NCBI RefSeq assembly: GCF_000970285.1
Contig: NZ_CP009516.1
Location: forward strand, 124,001-188,000
DNA from: Methanosarcina horonobensis HB-1 = JCM 15518
GTDB taxonomy: Archaea; Halobacteriota; Methanosarcinia; Methanosarcinales; Methanosarcinaceae
Length of the DNA stretch: 64,000 nucleotides
Reading direction: 5' to 3'
Each line of letters opens with the position of its first letter. Position 1 is the first letter of the stretch. Positions 9,695-17,548 of this stretch are shown piece after piece. Both the position numbers and the translations under genes were made by a program. The notes below the pieces were generated by a model. That model was given only the letters and a program-made list of their open reading frames with translations, was not told where the DNA came from and made no database searches.

Positions 9695-10651
9695 TTACTG
9701 ACTAATTTCTTTCCTGAGATCTCCCATGAGGGCTACCCTTTCGGCAAATGCATTGTGTCTGTGTATGCTTTCCTCATTGATTTGCTTGATAGTAATTACA
9801 GCATTATCGGGAAGGTTCGGGAATTCTTTTACTACATTATCTGCCATTGCTCTTACACAGTCTTCCACAAACTTCGGGTTCTTGTGTGCAGTTTCGACAA
9901 CAACCTTCTCGTCTGAGCGTTTCAGGACTTCATACACGCTTGAACTCATGGAACGCTCAATAATCTTGATTATGCTTTCCAGGGAAACATCAAAATCGTG
10001 AGCTACTTTGATTGAGATAATGCCTCTTCCGCGCTGGTTATGGGTAGCCATCGGGACTCTTTCCAGGAATTTTATTATTGTATCTCTGTCAACCCCAAGG
10101 TCGGCAAGTTCATTTGCGGCTTTATCTCTCATAATTTCCTGAGCGCAGGGGCAGGCAGTCATTCCCACAACTTCAGCTCCTATCAGCTTTTTCACATCAA
10201 AGTAATCTCTATCGCCATTGCCCCTTACAGCTGAAGCTTCGGCAAAGATATTAACTACTTCCTGACACTTGATCCCTGTGGAAGGAGAGGCTCGCCTTAT
10301 CATATATTCGCTTTTCATCCTGACTTCAGCCTGATTTGCATATTCATGGCGGCCGAGAAGGTTATGTGCAATATCGCTGCATAATTGTTCTATTTCATAC
10401 ACCGGTGTGCTGAGGACCTTTTCCAGAACTTCGTCTACGGCTTCAAAGTTCCTCGAAAGGTTTGCTCCCTTACGGTCTGAAGGCAGGTCAACAAAGACAT
10501 CAAAAGTTGAAATCAATACTATTGGACGCTTGTCTTTACGTTTGATTTCAACCAGCTTTTTCATATTTGTTACCCCAACGCGGGTGAGGTTAATAGCTAT
10601 GCTTGGTTTGCTGGCCTGGACATCCGGGAGATTGAAAGTGCAGTGTTCCAT
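9695..10651 (-). CDS. mptA: GTP cyclohydrolase MptA (FolE2 type)
   Basis: This 318-residue protein matches the archaeal Fe(II)-dependent GTP cyclohydrolase. It opens the GTP ring to 7,8-dihydroneopterin 2',3'-cyclic phosphate, the first step toward tetrahydromethanopterin/tetrahydrosarcinapterin. Signature segments are [12 protein letters not shown] (residues 163-174, conserved metal-site Cys), [12 protein letters not shown] (199-210, conserved His) and [16 protein letters not shown]. The length is usual for MptA/FolE2. It is monocistronic. Confidence 0.95.
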   Translation of the reverse strand: MEHCTFNLPDVQASKPSIAINLTRVGVTNMKKLVEIKRKDKRPIVLISTFDVFVDLPSDRKGANLSRNFEAVDEVLEKVLSTPVYEIEQLCSDIAHNLLGRHEYANQAEVRMKSEYMIRRASPSTGIKCQEVVNIFAEASAVRGNGDRDYFDVKKLIGAEVVGMTACPCAQEIMRDKAANELADLGVDRDTIIKFLERVPMATHNQRGRGIISIKVAHDFDVSLESIIKIIERSMSSSVYEVLKRSDEKVVVETAHKNPKFVEDCVRAMADNVVKEFPNLPDNAVITIKQINEESIHRHNAFAERVALMGDLRKEISQ

Positions 10652-11059
10652 ATTTAACCAGATCCGTGAAAAGATGAGTGTGTGCTTGATTTGTTGAGTA
10701 AATACTTAGCAAATACATAGTTCTATTATATGCATTTGGAAAAATATAGTGACCATAAGAAGTTATAGCATGTAAAGTTTGTGCTTTCCGGCTCTTTTCC
10801 AAAAGTACAATAGAATATATTTTAAAAGAGTATCTAAAAACCCTTTCCTGAATACTATTTTGAGTTACATTTTCAACAAGAAATAAATATTTAAATATTT
10901 CCCATTTTGATGACAATTTTGAAAAATTTAGTTTATATACCTGTGCAAATTAAAGGCAATTTTCGATAAACCAATAACTATAGGCAACATCCGAAGAAAG
11001 ATTTTATATACTTTAAAAATTAATCAGTGTCTAGCAATACAATTTGCGAGGTGACCTTT
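10652..11059. other. Divergent spacer, mptA / MC1
   Basis: This AT-rich region lies between the divergent mptA and MC1 genes. It contains the MC1 TATA box and an AT-rich segment near 10860-10900. I see no credible gene in it. Confidence 0.5.
11003..11010 (+). promoter_or_regulatory. TATA box of the MC1 gene
   Basis: TTTATATA lies about 53 bases before the MC1 start codon. The usual archaeal spacing puts transcription start near 11032, leaving a leader of under 30 bases that contains GAGGTGA. Confidence 0.6.
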
Positions 11060-11344
11060 ATGTCCAACACAAGAAATTTTGTTTTACGAGACGAAGAAGG
11101 CAATGAACACGGAGTTTTCACTGGAAAACAGCCTCGGCAGGCTGCCCTGAAAGCTGCAAACCGGGGCGCCGGGACCAAATCCAAACCTGATATCATCCGC
11201 CTCAGGGAACGCGGGACAAAGAAGGTGCACGTTTTCAAGGCATGGAAAGAACTTGTCGCAGCCCCAAAAAACAGGCCTGACTGGATGCCTGAGAAAATCA
11301 GCAAGCCCTTTGTTAAGAAAGAAAAGATCGAAAAACTCGAGTAA
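11060..11344 (+). CDS. Chromosomal protein MC1
   Basis: This is the small basic non-histone DNA-bending protein MC1, the main nucleoid protein of Methanosarcina. It has 94 residues including Met. The sequence NTRNFVLRDEEGNEHGVF, the Lys/Arg-rich core (KQPRQAALKAANRGAGTKSK) and FKAWKELVAAPKNRPDW are characteristic. The ATG at 11060 is favoured because GAGGTGA lies five bases upstream; an in-frame GTG 33 bases earlier is not supported. A TATA box and short leader fit strong expression. Confidence 0.97.
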   Translation: MSNTRNFVLRDEEGNEHGVFTGKQPRQAALKAANRGAGTKSKPDIIRLRERGTKKVHVFKAWKELVAAPKNRPDWMPEKISKPFVKKEKIEKLE

Positions 11345-11395
11345 GCCTTTATTTTCATATACCCTGGAAAACGGGGTTCTTTCTTTTTATTTTCG
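11345..11395 (+). terminator. Possible weak terminator after MC1
   Basis: A short ACCC...GGGT stem around 11361-11378 is followed by a pyrimidine run rich in T (TTCTTTCTTTTTATTTT). The stem is short, so the call is tentative. Confidence 0.35.
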
Positions 11396-11540
11396 AGATC
11401 CAGATACGAATTAGCCTGGACGGGTCTTTATTTAATACTATCCGGGCTGGCTTATTTCTACATTGATACTTTATGTGAGCTTTCTATATCGGCCCTTTTG
11501 GAGAACCTTTCTTATTTAACTTTTGATATTCAACGATAAG

Positions 11541-11548
11541 TTTAAAAA
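11541..11548 (+). promoter_or_regulatory. TATA-like box of argB, probable leaderless mRNA
   Basis: TTTAAAAA is centred about 26 bases before the argB ATG, which is the archaeal TATA-to-start distance. There is no SD in front of the ATG, so the transcript may begin at or near the start codon. Confidence 0.5.
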
Positions 11549-11570
11549 GAGATTTTCTGATTCCTAAATC

Positions 11571-12470
11571 ATGGAACTCAAAAGAGAGAATGTGCTTATT
11601 GAAGCCCTGCCTTACATGCAGGAGTTCTATGATTCAATCATGGTTATCAAAGTGGGTGGAAACGCAATGGTCAGCGCCCAGATCATGGAGGATATCATAA
11701 AAGATATTGTCCTTCTGCGTTATGTGGGAATCAAACCCGTTATTGTACATGGGGGCGGGCCTGAAATCACTGAAAAAATGGAACGCATGGGCAAAAAAGC
11801 TGAGTTCTTCCAGGGGCTTCGCATTACGGATGACGAAACCATGGAAATTGCCAGGATGGTTCTGGTAGGAAACATAAACACAAAGATTGTTTCTCTTATT
11901 GGAGTATTCGGCGGCAAAGGTGTCGGATTTACAGGTTATGACGGAAGGATGATACTCGGTCATAAACAGGCTGCAAAACGCGTGCTTGTCGATGGCGTGG
12001 AGACTGAAGTGGACATAGGCTGGGTTGGGGAAAGTGAGGTCATAAATCCAGAAATTCTCCATATTATGCTTGAAAAGGGCTATATTCCCGTTATTTCTCC
12101 GGTTGCTGTGGATGCAAAAGGCAATGCCCTGAATATTAATGCTGATACGGTTGCAGGAGACATCGCAGCGGCTTTGAAGGCTAAAAAACTTATCCTCATG
12201 ACCGACGTTTCCGGCCTCCTGAGGGATATGAAAGACCCGAACAGCCGCATTTCCCGTGTAAATCTGGATGAGATTGACCCCCTTATCGAGGAAGGAGTTA
12301 TCAGGGGCGGCATGATTCCTAAACTCAAAGGTGCCGCTGTTGCTGTTAAAAGCGGGGTAGAAAGAGCACATATTATAAATGGTAGTGTTTCCCATTCCAT
12401 GCTCCTTGAACTCTTTACTGACGGCGGAGTCGGAACAATGATCTACGGGCCAGATCATCCGCTTGAGTAA
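11571..12470 (+). CDS. argB: Acetylglutamate kinase
   Basis: This 299-residue protein is N-acetylglutamate kinase, the second step of arginine biosynthesis (N-acetylglutamate to its 5-phosphate, using ATP). Amino-acid-kinase motifs are clear: MVIKVGGNAM near residue 25 (ATP phosphate), VHGGGPEITEKMERMG near 60 (substrate), a central LNINADTVAGDIAAAL, and ILMTDVSGLLRD. The C-terminus RGGMIPKLKGAAVAVKSGV is also typical. No other arginine genes are adjacent. Confidence 0.96.
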   Translation: MELKRENVLIEALPYMQEFYDSIMVIKVGGNAMVSAQIMEDIIKDIVLLRYVGIKPVIVHGGGPEITEKMERMGKKAEFFQGLRITDDETMEIARMVLVGNINTKIVSLIGVFGGKGVGFTGYDGRMILGHKQAAKRVLVDGVETEVDIGWVGESEVINPEILHIMLEKGYIPVISPVAVDAKGNALNINADTVAGDIAAALKAKKLILMTDVSGLLRDMKDPNSRISRVNLDEIDPLIEEGVIRGGMIPKLKGAAVAVKSGVERAHIINGSVSHSMLLELFTDGGVGTMIYGPDHPLE

Positions 12471-12490
12471 TTGGCAGCACTATAGATCCA

Positions 12491-12509
12491 GACTTTTGAA
12501 AGAAAAGTC
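12491..12509 (+). terminator. Short hairpin after argB
   Basis: A 7-bp stem, GACTTTT with AAAAGTC, and a 5-base loop lie 21 bases after the argB stop. There is no strong T-run after it. Confidence 0.35.
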
Positions 12510-12533
12510 CATAATTCCGGAGTGAAGGAAGCC

Positions 12534-13034
12534 GTGAATTTACTTATCAGACCTGTTAGATTAAACGATTCCGAGGCCATTAATGAGATGAGAAGGCAAG
12601 AAGATGTCAGGGCGAATATGCTTGCACTGCCAACTGAAACTATTGCCTTTACCGAAGCTTTTCTCAAAAACATGGGTACTGATGACCTATAATGGTAGCT
12701 GAACTTGAAGGGAAAGTAGTGGGGATGGTAGGAATCCATCTCCTCAAAAGTGCGAGGCAGAGGCATACTGCCTGCCTTGGCATGATGGTAAGGACCGAAT
12801 ATCAGGGACAGGGAATTGGAAAGAAGCTGCTGGAAAACATCCTTGACCTTGCAGACAACTGGCTCATGCTTGTAAGGATCGAACTGGATGTAACTTCGGA
12901 CAATGAAAGGGCTATCCACCTGTATAGCTCATTTGGGTTCGAGATTGAAGGGAAAAAGAAGTATTATAAAGAGAGGGAAGTATTCTGACCTCACTATGAT
13001 GGCCAGATACAATATTCCCGCTCAGTTTAAATAA
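12534..13034 (+). pseudogene. GNAT acetyltransferase broken by two compensating frameshifts
   Basis: Three frames together encode a full-length GNAT N-acetyltransferase. From the GTG at 12534 (SD-like GGAGTGAAGG) the frame reads NLLIRPVRLNDSEAINEM to a stop near 12689. The next frame continues from 12692 with MVAELEGKVVGMVGIHL and the acetyl-CoA motif EYQGQGIGKKLLE. A second shift near 12972-12978 restores the first frame, giving GKYSDLTMMARYNI to 13034, the usual GNAT tail. The total of 501 bases is divisible by three, so a one-base loss is balanced by a one-base gain. It is a pseudogene, or two sequence errors. The substrate is unknown. Confidence 0.75.
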
Positions 13035-13071
13035 AAAACGGATTTTTCTCAAGAGAAATTCTTCCGCGGTT

Positions 13072-14112
13072 TCAGTCTAAAATGGGCGTTCCGTAGGTGA
13101 AGTCTTCAATCTCCAGGACTTTTTTCCAGAGCTCTTTACAGCCGCAGTCTGTTGTGCTGAGATCTGCGGGATTCTGGGTGAGTGAGAAAGTCCTGAGGGA
13201 ATCGGCAACTTCCGAGCTGCACTCTTTACAGTTATGGGGGCCGCGTTTCGAGCCTGCACCGACCGGATCGGACATCAGGGGAAGATCGGGGTGAGCAGCT
13301 TTTGCTCTCTGGAGAATCTCGATTATGCTCCACAGCCACGGTGGGCGGTACTGACCTTTTTCCCATAAAGTTTCTACAAGGGTGCCTTTCTGGACATTGC
13401 AGAGGTTGATGGATATGGTGTCTGCATATGGGGCTGCATCGTCTATGGAACGAGTGATGTCTTCCATTGCCTGTTTTTCTGAGAGGAAGAGAGGTTTGAG
13501 CATAAGGTAGGCCTTTACTGTTATGCCATACTTTTTTGCAGTTTCTGCTGCGCGGACGAAGTCCTGGAATGTGAAGCCCTTATTGATGGAGTCTTTTCGG
13601 ATTTTGTCCGAACTCGTCTCGAGCCCGAATGCGAGTTCGAATGGCTTGTTTTTCAGGATGTTCAGGCAGGCCTTCACGTTTTCTTCGGTTACATAATTGG
13701 GCCGTGTCTCGACGAGCACCTTGATGACCCTTGGATCTTCTGCAAGGGTCTTAAGAATAGCATCTCTGGCTTCAGGCGGGACTTCTTGTTCGTCAAGGAA
13801 ACTGCCTGAGGTAAAGATCTTAACCATGAATTCGGAAAACTTTTCAGCTTTCCTCATTGCTTTTGCAAGCTGGGATTCATAGTCTTCAAGGGTGGGTGGC
13901 TCACTTGCACAGTCATAGACATAACCGCACATTGTACAGCCTCCGGCTTTTCCCCAGCGGCAACCTGCGCTCCTGAAGATTACGGTGAGGGTTTTTGTTT
14001 GAACCCTGTCTACAAGGTCTGTTCCGGTCCAGCTTGCCGCAGGCTCGTCCGTAGGTGAAGGCTTTACTTTGATCCGCTGCCGGATATCCAGTACTGCTTT
14101 ATTAAGGGACAT
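13072..14112 (-). CDS. Radical SAM enzyme, archaeosine synthase subunit RaSEA type
   Basis: This 346-residue radical SAM protein has the spaced cluster motif CRWGKAGGCTMCGY (Cys-x7-Cys-x2-Cys). Other family features are FMVKIFTSGSFLD, a glycine strand FELAFGLETSSDKIR and a C-terminal Cys group HNCKECSSE. It matches the TIGR01210-type family identified as RaSEA. With ArcS, RaSEA turns lysine-modified preQ0 into archaeosine at position 15 of tRNA. No arcS gene is in the window. The family match is good; the function rests on recollection of published work on the family. Confidence 0.82.
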   Translation of the reverse strand: MSLNKAVLDIRQRIKVKPSPTDEPAASWTGTDLVDRVQTKTLTVIFRSAGCRWGKAGGCTMCGYVYDCASEPPTLEDYESQLAKAMRKAEKFSEFMVKIFTSGSFLDEQEVPPEARDAILKTLAEDPRVIKVLVETRPNYVTEENVKACLNILKNKPFELAFGLETSSDKIRKDSINKGFTFQDFVRAAETAKKYGITVKAYLMLKPLFLSEKQAMEDITRSIDDAAPYADTISINLCNVQKGTLVETLWEKGQYRPPWLWSIIEILQRAKAAHPDLPLMSDPVGAGSKRGPHNCKECSSEVADSLRTFSLTQNPADLSTTDCGCKELWKKVLEIEDFTYGTPILD

Positions 14113-14296
14113 GGGCTTAAAACTCGCTTTGTGAATTAATGTTTGTGAGTGAACTAATATTTGTGAATTAATATTTCACTTTATGATTTATATTCAATTT
14201 GTAAAAAAAGCTGATTGAAGCCTTTTAAAGATAAGGGTTCATTTATCTTGTGTTTTCCTTTGCCTTATCTTTTCGGTTATCCTGCACTTTTCTGTT

Positions 14297-15214
14297 TTAT
14301 TCGAACTCGATTGTTGCAGGCGGCTTGGGAGTAATATCATATACTACTCTGGCTACCTTCGGGATCTCGGAAGTGATTCTCGATTCAAGCTGCTTGAGCA
14401 CATCCCAGGGGAGTTCGAGGGCTTCTGCAGTCATTCCGTCTCTTGACCCTACAGCCCTTACAGCCACAATCCAGCCGTAAGCCCTTATGTCTCCTTTTAC
14501 TCCTGTGCCTTTGCCGAGCACGGCAGCAAAAGTCTGCCAGGGGCAGAATCTCTCGAGAAGTTCCTCTTCGACTATGAAGTTTGCTTCCCGTGCTACCTCA
14601 AGCTTTTCTTCCGTAACCTCTCCGAGAACCCTTACAGCAAGCCCCGGACCAGGGAAAGGCATCCTTTCGCAGATCTCGTCAGGCAGCTGAAGAGCCCAGG
14701 CAACTTCCCTTACTTCATCTTTGTAAAGGTCCTCGATAGGCTCAACGATTTTCTTGAAGTCCATTACGCTTGGAAGCCCTCCTACATTGTGATGTGACTT
14801 GATGCCGCCTTCGGACTCGATCCTGTCAGGGTAAATCGTGCCCTGGATAAGGTAATCGGCTGCCAGTTTCTTTGCCTCTTCCTCAAACACCCGGATGAAA
14901 GTCTCACCAATAGCTTTTCTCTTCTCTTCAGGATCCGTAATTCCTGCAAGGGCTGCAAGGAATTTGTCCTTTGCATAAACAACATCCAGGTTCATGTGGG
15001 AGAAAATATACCTTATTCTTTCGGTCTCTCCTTTTCTCATAAGCCCTGTGTCTATATAAATCGGCTGCAGCCTATCCCCAATTGCCCTGTAAGCCAGTTC
15101 AGCACAAACAGAACTGTCCACACCACCGGAAAGTGCAATAATTGCCTTCCCATCCTTTATCTCCTGGCTGATTTTCTCAACTGCTTTCGGAATGAATTTT
15201 TCGGGTTTTACCAT
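14297..15214 (-). CDS. guaAB: GMP synthase subunit B (ATP pyrophosphatase)
   Basis: This 305-residue protein is the separate ATP-PPase and dimerisation subunit of archaeal GMP synthase. It adenylates XMP and aminates it with ammonia from the glutaminase subunit. The P-loop [16 protein letters not shown] is near residue 25-40. [28 protein letters not shown] and [15 protein letters not shown] follow, and the C-terminus [10 protein letters not shown] is typical. The glutaminase gene is not nearby, as in many archaea. Confidence 0.95.
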   Translation of the reverse strand: MVKPEKFIPKAVEKISQEIKDGKAIIALSGGVDSSVCAELAYRAIGDRLQPIYIDTGLMRKGETERIRYIFSHMNLDVVYAKDKFLAALAGITDPEEKRKAIGETFIRVFEEEAKKLAADYLIQGTIYPDRIESEGGIKSHHNVGGLPSVMDFKKIVEPIEDLYKDEVREVAWALQLPDEICERMPFPGPGLAVRVLGEVTEEKLEVAREANFIVEEELLERFCPWQTFAAVLGKGTGVKGDIRAYGWIVAVRAVGSRDGMTAEALELPWDVLKQLESRITSEIPKVARVVYDITPKPPATIEFE

Positions 15215-15613
15215 TGAAGTGCTCCTTTGAGTGAATCTTTCCTTTGAAAAAAATGATAGTGATTGGTAACTGTGTGAGAATTATAATGATCTGATTATAT
15301 TTTGTTGTGATATATGAGTCTGTGCATGGGGGTTTTGATATTTAAAGGTATAGTAGAGAACGTTTATTGAGCTCTTTACTCTTTAATTCAAGAAATTTCC
15401 AAAGTAGTCCTGTTTTTTCGAAGATCAGATATTTGTCTTTCTTACTGCTTTTCATAACTTTATTTTACTGTCCAGTAATTTACTGGCTGGTAAGCTCTTT
15501 TAGGACGGCGTAAATTTCTGTTTTTCAACAGGCATAAAGAGGATACTATAATTAAAGGATATTAATTGCAATTGGAAATACGGACCCGAGAGCAAAATCG
15601 AGCAAAAAGGTAA
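15215..15613. other. Divergent spacer
   Basis: This AT-rich region holds a small inverted repeat, CCAGTA-ATT-TACTGG, near 15474-15488. I see no gene in it. Confidence 0.4.
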
Positions 15614-15892
15614 GTGAAAGAAATTATATGTCAATTTTTAAACCGTGAAATTGCTCCACCTTCTCCAGAAAACCAAAAATTAGAATTATATATTAAGCTT
15701 TTCCAAAATATTGCTATTAAAAAGACCGAACAGGAGTTAGTGATAGGAATGGGCAATGAGGATTATGAGATAGTTGATAAACTTGAGAGTATTGCAAAGT
15801 CTCTGGAGAGCATGGCAGAGTCTCAGAAGAGAATGGTTGAGGTTATAGAAATGCTCGTACAGGAAAAAGGGGTTATGGATCTAAAGAAATGA
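15614..15892 (+). CDS. Small hypothetical protein, coiled-coil C-terminus
   Basis: This 92-residue ORF starts at GTG. I do not recognise the first half. The second half (IVDKLESIAKSLESMAESQK and on) is an amphipathic heptad-like helix and probably a short coiled coil. A shorter start at the ATG at 15749 is possible and would leave only the helix. A hairpin follows about 70 bases later. It is monocistronic, of unknown function, and moderately likely to be real. Confidence 0.5.
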   Translation: MKEIICQFLNREIAPPSPENQKLELYIKLFQNIAIKKTEQELVIGMGNEDYEIVDKLESIAKSLESMAESQKRMVEVIEMLVQEKGVMDLKK

Positions 15893-16377
15893 AGGCTATT
15901 GGAAGTATAGGATTAAGTGAAAAATATCAAGGCCATAAATATCGATTTTATCTGACTTAAAGGCTTCTGCTTTCGACAGTTAGAAGCTTTTTCGGGGGGA
16001 TATACTGTTAAGCGTCAGGTTTGTTTTAGGGCTGAACAGATAAGAAAACTTAATAAAGGAAGAGTAAACTTCTAGGAAAAATAAACTCCTTACTTATTTT
16101 TTCTAGAATGTATGTTTGATATCCAAAACTTTTTCTGGACATCTTTTTTGGACTCTACCTGACTGTTTTGTTAAACAGATTCTCATTACGGAATTAAAAG
16201 AGGCTTAAGCAAATCCAATAATTTGATCTAAAAGCTGAAATAATACCTAATATGGCATTATAATATAAAGATGGGACTATAATAATCCAACTCATATGAA
16301 ATATCTATGTTTCTGAATATTTATTCTTACATTTATAAATCAGTACAGTTCAAATTAAGAACAGGGGACTTGGAACT
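15893..16377. other. Spacer upstream of the possible small membrane peptide
   Basis: Apart from the hairpin at 15960, I see only AT-rich sequence and TATA-like stretches, including TTTATAAAT near 16331-16340, which could drive the small ORF at 16378. Confidence 0.35.
15960..15992 (+). terminator. Stem-loop with T-run
   Basis: A 9-bp stem with one wobble (AAGGCTTCT with AGAAGCTTT) has a 13-base loop and ends in TTTTTC. It is a probable terminator for the small gene before it. Confidence 0.45.
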
Positions 16378-16473
16378 TTGGATACGGAAAAAGCGCTAAA
16401 GTTATGGATGGTTCTGATGTTTTTGCTGATGCTTGGAGTGCTATTTATTCTACTTATGATCGTTGCCGGTTAA
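16378..16473 (+). CDS. Possible 31-residue single-pass membrane peptide
   Basis: A TTG-initiated frame encodes a short charged N-terminus (DTEKALK) followed by an uninterrupted hydrophobic helix of about 22 residues (WMVLMFLLMLGVLFILLM is its core) and a stop. AGGGGAC lies about nine bases before the TTG and a TATA-like TTTATAAAT about 45 bases before. The pattern fits a small membrane protein, but the ORF is too short for statistics. It is unrecognised. Confidence 0.4.
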   Translation: MDTEKALKLWMVLMFLLMLGVLFILLMIVAG

Positions 16474-17548
16474 TTATGAATAGTTCTGAAAACAATTCTG
16501 GCTGAAAAATGTTTTCTTATATTAAGGATAAGACAGCGAGTGATATCCTCTTCAAGACGTAATTTCATACCAGTTTCTTTGAATGTTTCTTTAAAATTTA
16601 TTCCTGAATAATCATATATAGAGGGGCAGTGAATACATAGTTAGCTGATAATTGGCTTGGCTGGATACGATTGACATTCTACATTAAAAACAACCAGCTA
16701 AGTAAGGTATTTTGCAAATGATGGAAGTAAAGATTAATACGTGCGGCTATATTTCTTCCCCCTCCTTCTCTTACCTCTAACCAGGTGCTTATTCCCAGGC
16801 GCTGAGGATGCCTGATCTTAGAGGCTATAAAACCGCTTCATTCCCCCTTCTTTACCTCCATATTTGCTTTCCCGCCTTGGCGGCCTCACCTTTTCTTCCT
16901 AAGTCCTATCAGCTCATGAAGAAAGGTACCATCATCGTTACTTGGGAGTTTTTCCATATTTTAGGGTTTTAAGCGTCAAATTAGCTGGAACAGGAGCTCT
17001 TTGTGTTCAGGACTTTTTTGCATAAATATCTGGATCGATAAATCGCCTGATCTGTGGCTGTTTACCGCTTGATCTATGGTTGTTTACGGTTGTTTACTAT
17101 AGTTATCTTCTCTAATTGCAGCTGTGAAATTAACTGGTTTTAAATTTGGGGTGTTATCCACATAATTTATTTATTAGTAAAGTTAAACATCTTCATTGCA
17201 TAAATTTCTTTCTAGAGTAAGTATCTCAATCACCGCGGTCAAGCAGGTGGTTTTCATTTAACCATATTTTTTAAAAAGAAGCTTCTATATAATTCAGAAA
17301 ATTCTTTATAATTTTTTGTTTGGCTGAATATTTTTCTGGATATCTGATTCACAATACTTTCATCCTGCATACCCGCAACTTAAATAAGATGAATCTGAAA
17401 CATCACAGCATTATGGGTACACAAATAATTCTAGCTATTGTGCAAGTGTTATAATCGACTTTATCGGAATCTTTCATACACACAGCTTCCAGGGAATTCC
17501 TCGGAGATTTATTTTATACTGGCGTGTACGAATTCCACAAATTCAGAG
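16474..17548. other. One-kilobase region without a clear gene
   Basis: I see no convincing ORF on either strand. A compositionally distinct C+T-rich block, about 16750-16930, includes the small inverted repeat CCGCCTTGGCGG. A local repeat of TGGCTGTTTAC / TGGTTGTTTAC lies at 17055-17095. A TATA-like TTTATTTTATACT near 17510 could be the recQ promoter. The block could be a decayed gene or a non-coding RNA. Confidence 0.3.

Noticed and set aside
11634-12458. Long minus-strand ORF opposite argB
   Set aside because: It is a shadow of argB; no recognisable domain.
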